Origin: Spirochaetota bacterium
GTDB taxonomy: Bacteria > Spirochaetota > Spirochaetia > Treponematales > UBA12059
DNA length: 64,000 nt
Reading direction: 5' to 3'
Assembly: GCA_022703505.1 (NCBI GenBank)
Contig: JAKLDN010000006.1
Location: 1 to 64,000, forward strand
Both the position numbers and the translations under genes were made by a program. Positions 31,971 through 40,405 of the stretch are shown piece by piece (positions within the stretch are counted from its first letter, which is position 1; every line of letters starts with the position of its first letter). The notes under the pieces are model-generated. The model was not told the origin of the DNA. It made no database searches and saw only the letters and a program-made list of their open reading frames with translations.

Positions 31971-32728
31971 GCGGCGTCCCGGCCCGGGAGGCCGCAGACG
32001 GCGGCGGCCACCATGCGGGTGAAGAGCTCCGGCCCCTCCCGCCGGAAGGAGCCGAGGTCACCGTCGCAGGATGTGCAGCCGGAGATGCGGGTCACGGACC
32101 GGAGGCCCAAGGACCGTGCGATACCGAGGTTGGCGGCCCCCAGGTCCAGTCTCCAGGCTCCGTCCTCGAGCCTCGCGGCCTCGGGACCGAATTCGGCCCG
32201 GAAGCCCCGGGCTCGGTCCTCGGGGACCCGGTAACAGCAGGGGCCGATGGCGGGCCCCAGGAAGGCGTCGATCTCGGAGGGGCGGGCTCCGAAGCGTTCC
32301 TCGAGTCCCCGGACCGCGGCGGCGAGGATGCCGGTGCCCTGCCAGCCCGAGTGGAGGATCCCGTAGGCCCCGCTGGGAGCGTGGCGGATCCAGATGGGCA
32401 TGCAGTCCGCCACGGTCACCGTGGGGACCCAGGGTCCGGGCTCCACGATGAGGCCGTCCGCCCGGATTCCCCGGAGCTCCGCGGGGCCCTTGGGGAAGAG
32501 GACCGTCCGGGAATGGACCAGCTCCACCGCCAGGACCCGGCCGGGATCGATTCCCCGGTCCCGGAAGAAGTCCTCCCGCAGGGGGTTCGGCCGGTCGTGG
32601 AGGAAGCGCATGGATCCCAGGGGTCTCAGGGACAAGAGGGCCCAGGGGGCTCCGGGATCCGCGCCCAGGGGAAAGCGGGCGAAGCCGCCGGACCGGACCG
32701 AGTCGAGGGACAGTTCCGTGCAGGTCAC
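31967..32728 (-). CDS. pgeF: Peptidoglycan editing factor PgeF (YfiH/LACC1 family)
   Basis: 253 aa, family length. All signatures are present: TVTVADCMPIWI, GILHSGWQGTGILAAAVRGL, GPAIGPCCYRV and SGCTSCDGDLGSFRREGPE, with the His/Cys/His zinc triad of the family. Members have purine-nucleoside phosphorylase/adenosine deaminase-type activity in vitro and prevent faulty muropeptide incorporation in E. coli. GTG 32728 overlaps the upstream stop (GTGA). It lies in a three-gene coupled run with the OmpA-like and DUF5312-like genes, which suits an envelope role. Confidence 0.93.
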   Translation of the reverse strand: MTCTELSLDSVRSGGFARFPLGADPGAPWALLSLRPLGSMRFLHDRPNPLREDFFRDRGIDPGRVLAVELVHSRTVLFPKGPAELRGIRADGLIVEPGPWVPTVTVADCMPIWIRHAPSGAYGILHSGWQGTGILAAAVRGLEERFGARPSEIDAFLGPAIGPCCYRVPEDRARGFRAEFGPEAARLEDGAWRLDLGAANLGIARSLGLRSVTRISGCTSCDGDLGSFRREGPELFTRMVAAAVCGLPGRDAA

Positions 32729-34440
32729 GCCGGCTCCCGGGTCATACCCAGCTTCTCGAGCTCATCCAGGAAGTGGACCGTCCGCTCCAGGCGGTTCTTG
32801 ATGGAATCCAGGTTCCGCAGGAATTCCTTGTTGCCCTTGCCCTCGATGTAGGAAAGGTTGGACAGGGAATCGTAGCGTCCCCCGGCCTCCCCCTTGAGAA
32901 GGCCCTTCAGGATGGCCTGCATCCGCTTCATCGCCTCCCGGCTGCGGCTGAGCAAGGCTTCCGCCTCCCCGTTCGCGGCCTGGAGGGCCGCCTGGACCTT
33001 CCGGCGCTTGAGGGGCAGGGATACCAGCTCCTCCTTGGCCTGGACCCAGGCCGAACCGAGGTCCCCGCCGGGGCCGAGCCGGGCGTCCAGTCCGGACAGG
33101 GCCTCCGGGATCTGTAGGAGCTCGTTATACGCGTCCGTGTACTCCACGCGGTTGTCCTTCTTGTAGAACTCCCCCTCGATCAGGAGGATCTTGAGGGTCC
33201 GGTTCATCTCGGGCACGAAGAGCCGCTCGTAGAAGGCCGAGAGGAAGCCCAAAGCTTTTTCCAGCCGCACCGGGGGGCTGCCTTCCCTGCCCTCCTCGTT
33301 GATGTACTCGAACCGGACCGGCTCCGATGATCCCAGGAAGCCCGCTATGTCGGACTGGAGGTCCTGCATCCTCCGGGCCGTCCCGTAGAGGGACAGCTGT
33401 TTCTCGATCCTCTCCTTCCAGAATCCCTTGTAGATGGCGAACCAGTCCTCCCCGCCCGCGAGTTCCCGGGGCCGGTAGTTGGGGTCCTCCATCACCACCC
33501 GCAGGATCTCGTGGAGGGGAACCCGGGCGTTGAAGGACCGGATCCGGGCCAGGGCCTCCTCCACCCGGGCCAGTTGGGTCTTCAAGGCCGTCTCGGCGTC
33601 GAAATCGGGGTTCTCCATCTCCTCCCGCATCTGGAAGACCAGGAGGGATTCCATGAGCTTCAGGGAGGGCGGGGAGGCCATGGAGTAGAGGATGTCCGCG
33701 AGCTCGGACATGAGGTCCCGGGCGGTGACGAAGGGGCTTTCCGGGGCGGCCCCGCCCGCCCCCTCGAAGCAGGAGAACAGGCGGTCGTACAGGAATCCCG
33801 CCACCCGCTTCAGGAAGGCGAGGCTCCGGACGTCGGCGTACATCCTCCGGCGGCTCTCCTCGGGCATCGAGGAAAGGATGCCGTCGAAGGCGGTCCAGAC
33901 GGCCGTCCGCACTTCGGGCTCCCCCGCCAGGGAATTGGTTTGGGCAAAAAGGAAGGGATCCGTCTCGGAAAGGAGCCTTTGGTGCTGTTCCTCCAGTTCC
34001 AGGGAGGCCAGGAAGGCATAGAAAGCTCCCCGGTCCTTTTCGACCGACCTGTCCAGGAGGTCGTAGATGTACCGCGCCCCGTCCCGGAGGTCCCGGAGCT
34101 CCGCGAGCATGCGGTTCAGGAAGACCCGGCGGGAATAGGACACCAGCCCCGGGCTCCCCAGCTCGATCCGGCGCGCCAAGTGCCTGAGCAGGAGTTCCTT
34201 GACCAGTTCGTCCCGGGGCTTCCCCGAGAACAGCCTCCGGACCAGGATGACCAGCCGTGCCAGGGGACCGAGCTCCCGGTACTGGGCGGAATAGTCGACC
34301 GGGGGTTCCCGCACGGTCTCCGGCCGGAACATCGGTTCGTCGGACACCTCGGCGGTCCCCCGGATCCGGGTGAGGAGGTCCCGCCGTTCTTCCCGGGAAA
34401 GGCCCCGAACCAGGCTGTCGAAGGTCGAGGGTTCGCTCAT
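32725..34440 (-). CDS. DUF5312-like spirochaete protein
   Basis: 571 aa, soluble and mostly helical, without recognised catalytic motif. The opening MSEPSTFDSLVRGLSREERRDLLTRI, the central VILVRRLFSGKPRDELVKELLLRHLARRIE and the C-terminal SNLSYIEGKGNKEFLRNLDSIKNRLERTVHFLDEL resemble a long family kept in spirochaetes (DUF5312, from memory). The function is unknown. It is first in the operon with pgeF and the OmpA-like gene; ATG 34440 has GGGG-type pairing only. Confidence 0.75.
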   Translation of the reverse strand: MSEPSTFDSLVRGLSREERRDLLTRIRGTAEVSDEPMFRPETVREPPVDYSAQYRELGPLARLVILVRRLFSGKPRDELVKELLLRHLARRIELGSPGLVSYSRRVFLNRMLAELRDLRDGARYIYDLLDRSVEKDRGAFYAFLASLELEEQHQRLLSETDPFLFAQTNSLAGEPEVRTAVWTAFDGILSSMPEESRRRMYADVRSLAFLKRVAGFLYDRLFSCFEGAGGAAPESPFVTARDLMSELADILYSMASPPSLKLMESLLVFQMREEMENPDFDAETALKTQLARVEEALARIRSFNARVPLHEILRVVMEDPNYRPRELAGGEDWFAIYKGFWKERIEKQLSLYGTARRMQDLQSDIAGFLGSSEPVRFEYINEEGREGSPPVRLEKALGFLSAFYERLFVPEMNRTLKILLIEGEFYKKDNRVEYTDAYNELLQIPEALSGLDARLGPGGDLGSAWVQAKEELVSLPLKRRKVQAALQAANGEAEALLSRSREAMKRMQAILKGLLKGEAGGRYDSLSNLSYIEGKGNKEFLRNLDSIKNRLERTVHFLDELEKLGMTREPA

Positions 34441-34507
34441 ACTACCCCTATCCTAATCCATGCCCCGGCCGGGCGCAATCCGGCGAGTTGTCCAATACGT
34501 AACCGGC

Positions 34508-35392
34508 TTATTGGACACCCCGGTCCTCCACCCGGATCCGCTCGCCCGTGCCCGGACGGGGAAAGTCCAGGGCCGCCGCGTGCAGGGCCAGCCGCTCCCC
34601 TTCCCCGCCCCCGTACAGGCCGTCCCCCTCCAGGGGCAGGCCGATCCAGGCCAGATGGGCGCGGACCTGGTGCCGGAATCCCCGGGTCAGGGAGACCCGT
34701 ACCTCCAGGACGGATCCCGTCCTGCCGGTTTCGAGGATGTCGGTTCGGTACGTCTCGAGGCCCCAGTCCCCCCGGGACCGGCCGAGGTCCGCGTCCGCGG
34801 CGGCGCAGGCGACCCGGGCGGCTCCGGGTCCGAAGGGGCGGAACCGGCTTTCCACGAAGACCGGACGCCCGGACTCCAGGGCGCCGGCAAGGATGCCCCG
34901 AAGGCCCTCCGCGGCACCCGGGGCGCAATCGGTCCCCCCGAGCGCCCCGGGCGGGGTTCCCCGGTCAAGCCAGGCGGCCCAGGCCTCCGGATCCACCCCC
35001 CCCGGCGCGGTCCGAACGGGCCGTGAACCCGGGAGCCCCGACCGGGAAGGGCGGGCCCGGAGGATGTAGTCCTTGCGGAAGAGCCCCGAGGCGGCCGCGG
35101 CGGACAGGGCCCGGAAGGACTCCTCGGTTCGGGCGAACAGGACGAGCCCCGAGGTCTCCCGGTCCAATCGGTGTAAAAGTCCCCCCTCTCCGCGGTCCCG
35201 GCCCCGGATCCCCCGGATCTCCGGGTACCGCTCGAAGACCCAGGAAGCCAGGTCGGGAGAGGACGGGTCGGGATCTCCGGCGGGGGCGGGGGCCGTGTGC
35301 ATCCCCGCGGGCTTGGAGACCGCCAGGAAGTCCGGATCCGCCCGGACGACCCGGGGATCCCCGCCCCGGGTCGGAAAGTCGAAGGAGCTCAT
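34508..35392 (-). CDS. RluA-family pseudouridine synthase-like protein
   Basis: 294 aa. The catalytic motif LLHRLDRETSGLVLFART is present (Asp in HRLD), with VSKPAGMHT before it and GFRHQVRAHLAWIGLPLEGDGLYGG near the C-terminus, both RluA/RsuA signatures. The middle (about 110-190) is diverged and Gly-rich compared with RluA. It isomerises uridine in rRNA or tRNA; the site is unknown. No S4 domain. ATG 35392 has GGAGGA 9 nt upstream; the frame continues further but without coding character. Confidence 0.88.
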   Translation of the reverse strand: MSSFDFPTRGGDPRVVRADPDFLAVSKPAGMHTAPAPAGDPDPSSPDLASWVFERYPEIRGIRGRDRGEGGLLHRLDRETSGLVLFARTEESFRALSAAAASGLFRKDYILRARPSRSGLPGSRPVRTAPGGVDPEAWAAWLDRGTPPGALGGTDCAPGAAEGLRGILAGALESGRPVFVESRFRPFGPGAARVACAAADADLGRSRGDWGLETYRTDILETGRTGSVLEVRVSLTRGFRHQVRAHLAWIGLPLEGDGLYGGGEGERLALHAAALDFPRPGTGERIRVEDRGVQ

Positions 35393-35495
35393 GCCCGAAT
35401 ATCCTCCCGTCCCGGGGAAGCCGTCAATCCCGCCGCGCGGGGAGGTCAATACGGGACCGATATCAGCCGATAGGATAAGGAGGAAACCATCCAGG

Positions 35496-36743
35496 ATGCC
35501 GACACGCACACGAACCGATTCCCGGAGGCCCCGCGCCCGGCACGGGACCGACCCCGAGGGCAGGACTCTCCTCTCGGGCCTTTCGGACCGGTGGTCCAGC
35601 CTGAAGAACGACGCCGCCCGGGCCAACCTCCCGCGGCTGCTCGTGTTTTTCCTGTCCGCCGTCGTGACGGGAGCCGTCCTGGTGCACCTGGCGGAGTCGG
35701 GCTGGGAGGACGGGATGTTCGCCCGGCTCTTCGACGGGATCTGGTGGTCCGTGGTCACCATCGCGTCGGTCGGCTACGGGGACAAGTATCCCCGGACGGA
35801 CGTCGGGAGGTCCTTCGCGATCCTCCTCATCCTGTCCGGAGTGGTCCTGACGTCCCTGATCTCCGGGACGATCGCCTCAATCTTCGTGGAGCGCAGGATA
35901 CGGGAGGGTAAAGGTTTGCGGGACGTAAAGCTGAAGCGCCATATCCTGGTCTGCGGGTGGAATGCCAAGGCCCGGAACGTCCTGGAGGGCATCTCGGGAT
36001 CCGAGGAGGCCGCTCGCACCCCCGTCGTCCTGGTCTGCCAGATGGAGAGCGACCTCTTCGACGATTTGAAGACCCAGTTCCCCGGACTGGACCTCCGGTT
36101 CGTCCGGGGGGACCACACCCAGGAAACCGTGCTCCGAAGGGCCTCTGCGGGGACCGCCCGGGCTTGCATCCTCCTGCCCGACGAGTCCGGGGCCGGCGGG
36201 ACGGCCAACGCGGACGAGCGGACGATCATGGCCTGCCTGGCGGTCAAGGCCCTGAATCCCGAGATCCACGCCAGCGCGGAAATCCTGAAGACCGAGAGCG
36301 AGCAGCACCTGGTCCGGGCCCAGGCGGACGACGTCATCGTGAACGGCGAGTTCGCGGGCCGTCTCCTATCCGCCGCCGGCTTCGAGCCGGGACTTCCGGG
36401 CGCGGCCCGCAGGCTCTTCTCCGGCGAATCCCGGCTGCGCCAGTCCCCCATCCCCCCGGCCCTGGTGGGCAGGACCTTCCGGGAGGCCTCGGGCTGGTAC
36501 CTGTCCGAGAAATCCGCGGTCCTGGTGGGAGTCCTGTCCAAGGGAAAGGGCATGGCCCTGGAGGACCTCCTGTCCGACGACTCCAGCGCGATCGACGCCT
36601 TCATCAAGCGGAAGTTCCAGGAGGCCGAGATGGACCTGTCCCGGGAGGCCGGGTCCGGGAACGAGATCCGGCTGGCCCCCGGGCCGGACTACGTCATCCG
36701 GGACACCGACTGGGCCTTCACGGTGGGATCGGGGGCCCGATGA
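35496..36743 (+). CDS. Potassium channel with RCK/TrkA-N domain
   Basis: 415 aa. Two membrane helices (LLVFFLSAVVTGAVLVHLAE and SFAILLILSGVVLTSLISGTIASIF) flank a pore loop with the K+ filter SVGYGD at 91-96. A cytoplasmic Rossmann-like RCK domain follows (HILVCGWNAKARNVLEGI...RFVRGDHTQETVLRRAS) and a C-terminal extension. This is the MthK/Kch architecture; gating is by ligand at RCK. ATG 35496 follows AAGGAGG by 11 nt. The next gene, a cNMP-binding protein, overlaps its stop by 4 nt, so the pair may form one regulated unit. Confidence 0.92.
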   Translation: MPTRTRTDSRRPRARHGTDPEGRTLLSGLSDRWSSLKNDAARANLPRLLVFFLSAVVTGAVLVHLAESGWEDGMFARLFDGIWWSVVTIASVGYGDKYPRTDVGRSFAILLILSGVVLTSLISGTIASIFVERRIREGKGLRDVKLKRHILVCGWNAKARNVLEGISGSEEAARTPVVLVCQMESDLFDDLKTQFPGLDLRFVRGDHTQETVLRRASAGTARACILLPDESGAGGTANADERTIMACLAVKALNPEIHASAEILKTESEQHLVRAQADDVIVNGEFAGRLLSAAGFEPGLPGAARRLFSGESRLRQSPIPPALVGRTFREASGWYLSEKSAVLVGVLSKGKGMALEDLLSDDSSAIDAFIKRKFQEAEMDLSREAGSGNEIRLAPGPDYVIRDTDWAFTVGSGAR

Positions 36744-37258
36744 TGAGGAAGGCGGCCAAGAACGCGGCGGCCCTGGGGAAGGTCGGGATCCTGCAGGACC
36801 TGTCCGAGGAACAGCTCGGAAGGATCCTGGAGATCGCGGAGCCCCTGGAGGTCAAGGCCGGCACCGTCATCATGCGGGAGGACGAGCCGGGGGACGAGGT
36901 GTTCCTCTTCATGGAGGGGCGGGTGGACGTCAGCAAGAACCTGACCCTGAAGATAGGCCGGACGGGATTCGGCCGGGCGGAGAAGTCCATGACCAAGCTG
37001 AACGCCGGCCAGGCCTCGGTCTTCGGGGAGATGGCCCTCTTCGGGACCGAACCCCGGAGCGCCACGGTCACCGCGGCTTCGGACTGTCTGCTCTACCGGA
37101 TCCGCCGGGAGGACTTCGCCGCCCTCTGCGACGCGGATCCCGACCTCGGACTGAAGGTCGTTCGCCGGATCGCCGCCGTCCTGGGCGCGCGCCTGCGGAA
37201 GGGCAACGAGGACGTCCTCAAGCTCTCCACGGCCCTGTCCATCGCCCTTTCGAAGTGA
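36740..37258 (+). CDS. Stand-alone cyclic-nucleotide-binding domain protein
   Basis: 172 aa with one cNMP-binding beta-roll: LEVKAGTVIMREDEPGDEVFLFMEGRVDVSK, then GQASVFGEMALFGTEPRSATVTAASDCLLYRI. The phosphate-binding cassette FGEMALFGTEPRSATV keeps the Gly-Glu and Arg-Ser/Ala positions, so nucleotide binding is likely. No DNA-binding or output domain. ATG 36740 overlaps the channel stop (ATGA); a second ATG follows at 36743. Probably a regulatory partner of the channel, inferred from coupling. Confidence 0.88.
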   Translation: MMRKAAKNAAALGKVGILQDLSEEQLGRILEIAEPLEVKAGTVIMREDEPGDEVFLFMEGRVDVSKNLTLKIGRTGFGRAEKSMTKLNAGQASVFGEMALFGTEPRSATVTAASDCLLYRIRREDFAALCDADPDLGLKVVRRIAAVLGARLRKGNEDVLKLSTALSIALSK

Positions 37259-37268
37259 GGTGCCCGGT

Positions 37269-37889
37269 ATGAATGCTGCCTTGAGAACACAACCCCGTCC
37301 CGCCCCGGCGGCCCGCATCCGGACGATCCTGGCCTTCGCCCTGGCGGCGGCCCTTCCGGTCATCGGCCAGCCGACCCCCTCCGCCCCGGGGCCCGCGCCA
37401 GCATCCCCGGCGTCCGCCCCTTCCTCGGGCCTGCCCCGGGGTTTCCGGGGGGTCGAGCTCGGCATGTCCCTTTCGGAGGTGGAAACCGTCCTCAAGGCGG
37501 ACGAACTCTTCCTGTACCGGGGCGGACCGGATGTCACCCTCCTGCCACGGCCGGACGAGAAGCTCCTGGAGGTCCAGGGACTCTCCTACGTGAAGCGGGC
37601 CTTCTTCCAGTTCCACGAGGACAAGCTCTTCTCCGCGATCTACGTGCTGAACCCGGAAAGGGTGGACCACTATTCGGTATTTACCCGGCTCTCCGACCGG
37701 TACGGAAAGCCGGGATCCCTCTCGCCCCGGGAGAGCGTCTGGTCCGACGGTAGCGTCCGCCTGTCCCTGGAGCGCCCCCTGACGGTGAAGTACCTCGACC
37801 TCGGGACGCTCGAGAAGTTCATGCAGGGCGGCCAGGCCCGGCAGTCCTGGGAGGACCTGTCCCGGCAGGATTTCCTGGAAAGTTTCTAG
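37269..37889 (+). CDS. Uncharacterised exported protein
   Basis: 206 aa, not recognised. Signal sequence (IRTILAFALAAALPVIGQ), a Pro/Ala/Ser linker, then a compact domain starting GFRGVELGMSLSEVETVLKADELFLYRGGPDVTLL and continuing FFQFHEDKLFSAIYVLNPERVDHYSVFTRLSDRYGKP. The GMSLSEVxxVL...RYGKP arrangement is typical of small periplasmic domains of unknown role. ATG 37269 has GAGGTG 7 nt upstream and lies 10 nt after the cNMP-domain gene, so it belongs to that operon. Confidence 0.75.
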   Translation: MNAALRTQPRPAPAARIRTILAFALAAALPVIGQPTPSAPGPAPASPASAPSSGLPRGFRGVELGMSLSEVETVLKADELFLYRGGPDVTLLPRPDEKLLEVQGLSYVKRAFFQFHEDKLFSAIYVLNPERVDHYSVFTRLSDRYGKPGSLSPRESVWSDGSVRLSLERPLTVKYLDLGTLEKFMQGGQARQSWEDLSRQDFLESF

Positions 37890-37907
37890 GGACCGTCGGT
37901 TCGGGGC

Positions 37908-38708
37908 TCAGACGTCCGCCGTCCCCTCGAACACGATCCGGGCCTTCCCGGCCAGCTCCACCATTTCTCCGTCTATCCTCATCCGGATCGTCCCGGGCCT
38001 CTGGGAAGCCTGGCGTCCTGTAAGGACGGTCCGGCCCAGACGGTCGCGCCAGTACCCCGCCAGTACGGTGTGCACCGAGCCGGTGACGGGATCCTCGTCC
38101 ACCCCCGCCCAGGGGTTGAAGTACCGGGTCTCGAAGTCGAAGGCCGCGGAGGGCCTGGTCACGGCCACACCGCGCTCCCAGACTCCAAGGCGGGTCCGCA
38201 TCCGGCGGAAGTCGGGCCGGAGGTCGGCCAGGTCGAAGTCCGCCCGGGCTGCCAGGATCACCTTCCCGGTCCCGCGCCCGCGCACGCAGTCCTCCGCCCG
38301 GTCCAAGCCCAGGAGGCCGAGCCACTCGGGGTCCGGTTCGATGCGCTCGTACCCGTCCAGGGGAAAGGTCAACCCGATGAAGCCGTCCTCCGCCCTGCGT
38401 GCCGAGATCGCCCCGCCCGCGTGGGAGAACTCGATACCGGTCCGGTCTCGCTCTCGGCCAAAGATCACCCAGGCCGCGGCCAGGGTCGCGTGGCCGCAGA
38501 GGGGCATCTCCTGGAGGGGAGAGAACCATCGGATGCCGTAGTCCCGGCCCCGGGGAGTGAGGAAGGCCGTCTCGGACTTGCCCAGGTCCGCGGCCAGGTC
38601 CCGCATCGTCCGTTCCGGAAGGGCCTCCTCCGAGAACACGACCCCCGCGGGGTTCCCGCAGGCCAGGTCCTCGGCGAAGGCGTTCACGATGAAAGCTGAC
38701 AGACGCAT
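37908..38708 (-). CDS. PhzF-family isomerase/epimerase-like protein
   Basis: 266 aa. The PhzF signatures are clear: AFAEDLACGNPAGVV near the N-terminus, SETAFLTPRGRDYGIRWFSPLQEMPLCGHATLAAAWVI (with the catalytic Glu in SETAF) and FNPWAGVDEDPVTGSVHTVLAGYW. PhzF itself isomerises a phenazine precursor, but most members have unknown small-molecule substrates. ATG 38708 has GGGAG upstream. It is 81 nt downstream of the flavoprotein gene, separated by two hairpins. Confidence 0.92.
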   Translation of the reverse strand: MRLSAFIVNAFAEDLACGNPAGVVFSEEALPERTMRDLAADLGKSETAFLTPRGRDYGIRWFSPLQEMPLCGHATLAAAWVIFGRERDRTGIEFSHAGGAISARRAEDGFIGLTFPLDGYERIEPDPEWLGLLGLDRAEDCVRGRGTGKVILAARADFDLADLRPDFRRMRTRLGVWERGVAVTRPSAAFDFETRYFNPWAGVDEDPVTGSVHTVLAGYWRDRLGRTVLTGRQASQRPGTIRMRIDGEMVELAGKARIVFEGTADV

Positions 38709-38730
38709 GGCGAATCTCCCATCCGCTCCC

Positions 38731-38792
38731 GGCGGTTACGCGCCGCACGGATGCGGCGCCACGGTCAATCGCCGAACGAAGTTCGGCGGTTA
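38731..38792 (-). repeat. Two hairpins flanked by an 8-bp direct repeat
   Basis: GGCGGTTA occurs at 38731-38738 and 38785-38792, enclosing hairpins GCGCCGCA/TGCGGCGC and CGCCGAAC/GTTCGGCG. The right copy contains the TAA stop of the flavoprotein gene. The layout looks like a small insertion with target duplication, possibly doubling as terminator. Confidence 0.6.
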
Positions 38793-40400
38793 CAGGATGT
38801 AACGGACGCGGGTAGCAACGGCTTCGGCCGCCCGCACCCCGTCCACGGCCGCCGAGAGGATCCCTCCCGCGTAGCCCGCCCCCTCCCCGCAGGGGAAGAG
38901 GCCGGCGATCCCGCTCTCCAGGGTCTCGTTCCGCAGGACCCGGACCGGGGAGGAGGTGCGGGTCTCCACCCCCGAGAGGACCGCGTCGGGCCGGTCGAAG
39001 CCCCGGATGCGGCGGCCGAAGGTTCCCAGGGCCTCCCGGATCCCGTCCCGAACAAAACCCGGAAGGCAGGCGGACAGGTCGGCGGGCCGGTACCGGCCCC
39101 GGATGCAGGGCTCCACGGTCCCGAGCCGGGACGACGGACGGCCCTCCACGAAGTCCCCCAGGGTCTGGACCGGCAGGGCGTAGTCCCCGCCACCCGCCCG
39201 GAAGGCGGCGGCTTCCCAGGCCCGTTGAAAATCGACTCCCGCCCGGGGGCCGGATCCCCCGAAGTCCCCGGGTCGCACCGCCACGACCAGGGCGCTGTTG
39301 GCGTTCCGGGCATCCCGGGCAAAGTCGCTCATCCCGTTGCAGACCACCCCCCCGGCCTCGGAGGCGGCGTTGACCACCCAGCCCCCGGGGCACATGCAGA
39401 AGGAGTAGACTCCCCGGCCGTCCCGGGCCTGGTGGGTGAGCTTGTAGTCCGCCCGGGGCAGGGCGGGATGCTTCCAGGAGGGGCCGAACTGGGCGCGCTG
39501 GATGTCCTCCTGGGGATGCTCGATCCTAAGTCCCATCGCGAAGGGCTTGGGCTCCAGGACCGCCCCCACCCGCTCGAGTTCCTCGAAGACGTCCCGGGCG
39601 CTGTGGCCCACCGCCAGGACCACCCGGTCCGCCTCGATCCGCTCGGAGCCGTTCACCGTGACCGAACGGATCCGGCCGTCCCGGACCTCCAGAGAACTAA
39701 CCCGGGCCCCGAAACGGACTTCGCCGTCCAGCCGCTCGATCTTGGCCCGAAGGTTCCGGACCACCGTCACGAGGAAATCGGTTCCGATGTGGGGCTTGGC
39801 CAGCCAGGCGATCTCCGGGGGGGCCCCGGACTCCACGAACTCCTCCAGGACCTTCCGCATGGCCGCGGGGCGGTCGTGGACCCCGGTGTTGAGCTTTCCG
39901 TCCGAGAAGGTCCCCGCTCCTCCCTCCCCGAACTGCATGTTGCATTCGGGGTCCAGGTTCCCGGTCTCCCAGAAACGTCGGACCGACTCGGCCCGCGCCC
40001 GGACATCCCCGCCCCGCTCCAGGAGGAGGGGCCGGAACCCGTTCTCCGCCAGGAGGAGGGCGCAGAAAAGCCCCGCGGGTCCGGCCCCGACCACCACGGG
40101 CCGGGGACGGCCCTCCTCCCGGGAGGGCTCCGCGGGGGCGGAAAAGCGATAGGGCTCCTCCGGGGGCGCCGGCATCCAGCCCCGGCCGGAGGACTCCCGA
40201 AGGGCTTTGCGGAGGCTCACCGTCACTCCGTAGACGGTCCGGATGTCCCCCTTGTCCCGGGCGTCGAAGGACTTCCGGTCCAGGCGGAAGGACTCGAGAT
40301 TCTCCGGGGAGGTTCGGAGCAGGGCCAGGATCCGGCGCTCGATCTCCGGCCCGCCGTGGTCCAGGGGGAGCTTGAGTTCGGGGATTCGGTAGCGCGGCAC
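38790..40400 (-). CDS. NAD(P)/FAD-dependent oxidoreductase, large YtfP/HI0933-like type
   Basis: 536 aa. After an N-terminal cap (MPRYRIPELKLPLDHGGPEIERRIL) comes the FAD Rossmann motif RPVVVGAGPAGLFCALLLAENG, then MQFGEGGAGTFSDGKLNTG, VVLAVGHSARDVFEELERVG, and the C-terminal GLFPCGEGAGYAGGILSAAVDGVRAAEAV. This matches the large uncharacterised FAD-dependent dehydrogenase family found widely in bacteria. The substrate is unknown. GTG 40400 lies 5 nt from the upstream lipoprotein gene's stop. Confidence 0.9.
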   Translation of the reverse strand: MPRYRIPELKLPLDHGGPEIERRILALLRTSPENLESFRLDRKSFDARDKGDIRTVYGVTVSLRKALRESSGRGWMPAPPEEPYRFSAPAEPSREEGRPRPVVVGAGPAGLFCALLLAENGFRPLLLERGGDVRARAESVRRFWETGNLDPECNMQFGEGGAGTFSDGKLNTGVHDRPAAMRKVLEEFVESGAPPEIAWLAKPHIGTDFLVTVVRNLRAKIERLDGEVRFGARVSSLEVRDGRIRSVTVNGSERIEADRVVLAVGHSARDVFEELERVGAVLEPKPFAMGLRIEHPQEDIQRAQFGPSWKHPALPRADYKLTHQARDGRGVYSFCMCPGGWVVNAASEAGGVVCNGMSDFARDARNANSALVVAVRPGDFGGSGPRAGVDFQRAWEAAAFRAGGGDYALPVQTLGDFVEGRPSSRLGTVEPCIRGRYRPADLSACLPGFVRDGIREALGTFGRRIRGFDRPDAVLSGVETRTSSPVRVLRNETLESGIAGLFPCGEGAGYAGGILSAAVDGVRAAEAVATRVRYIL

Positions 40401-40405
40401 GGGTC

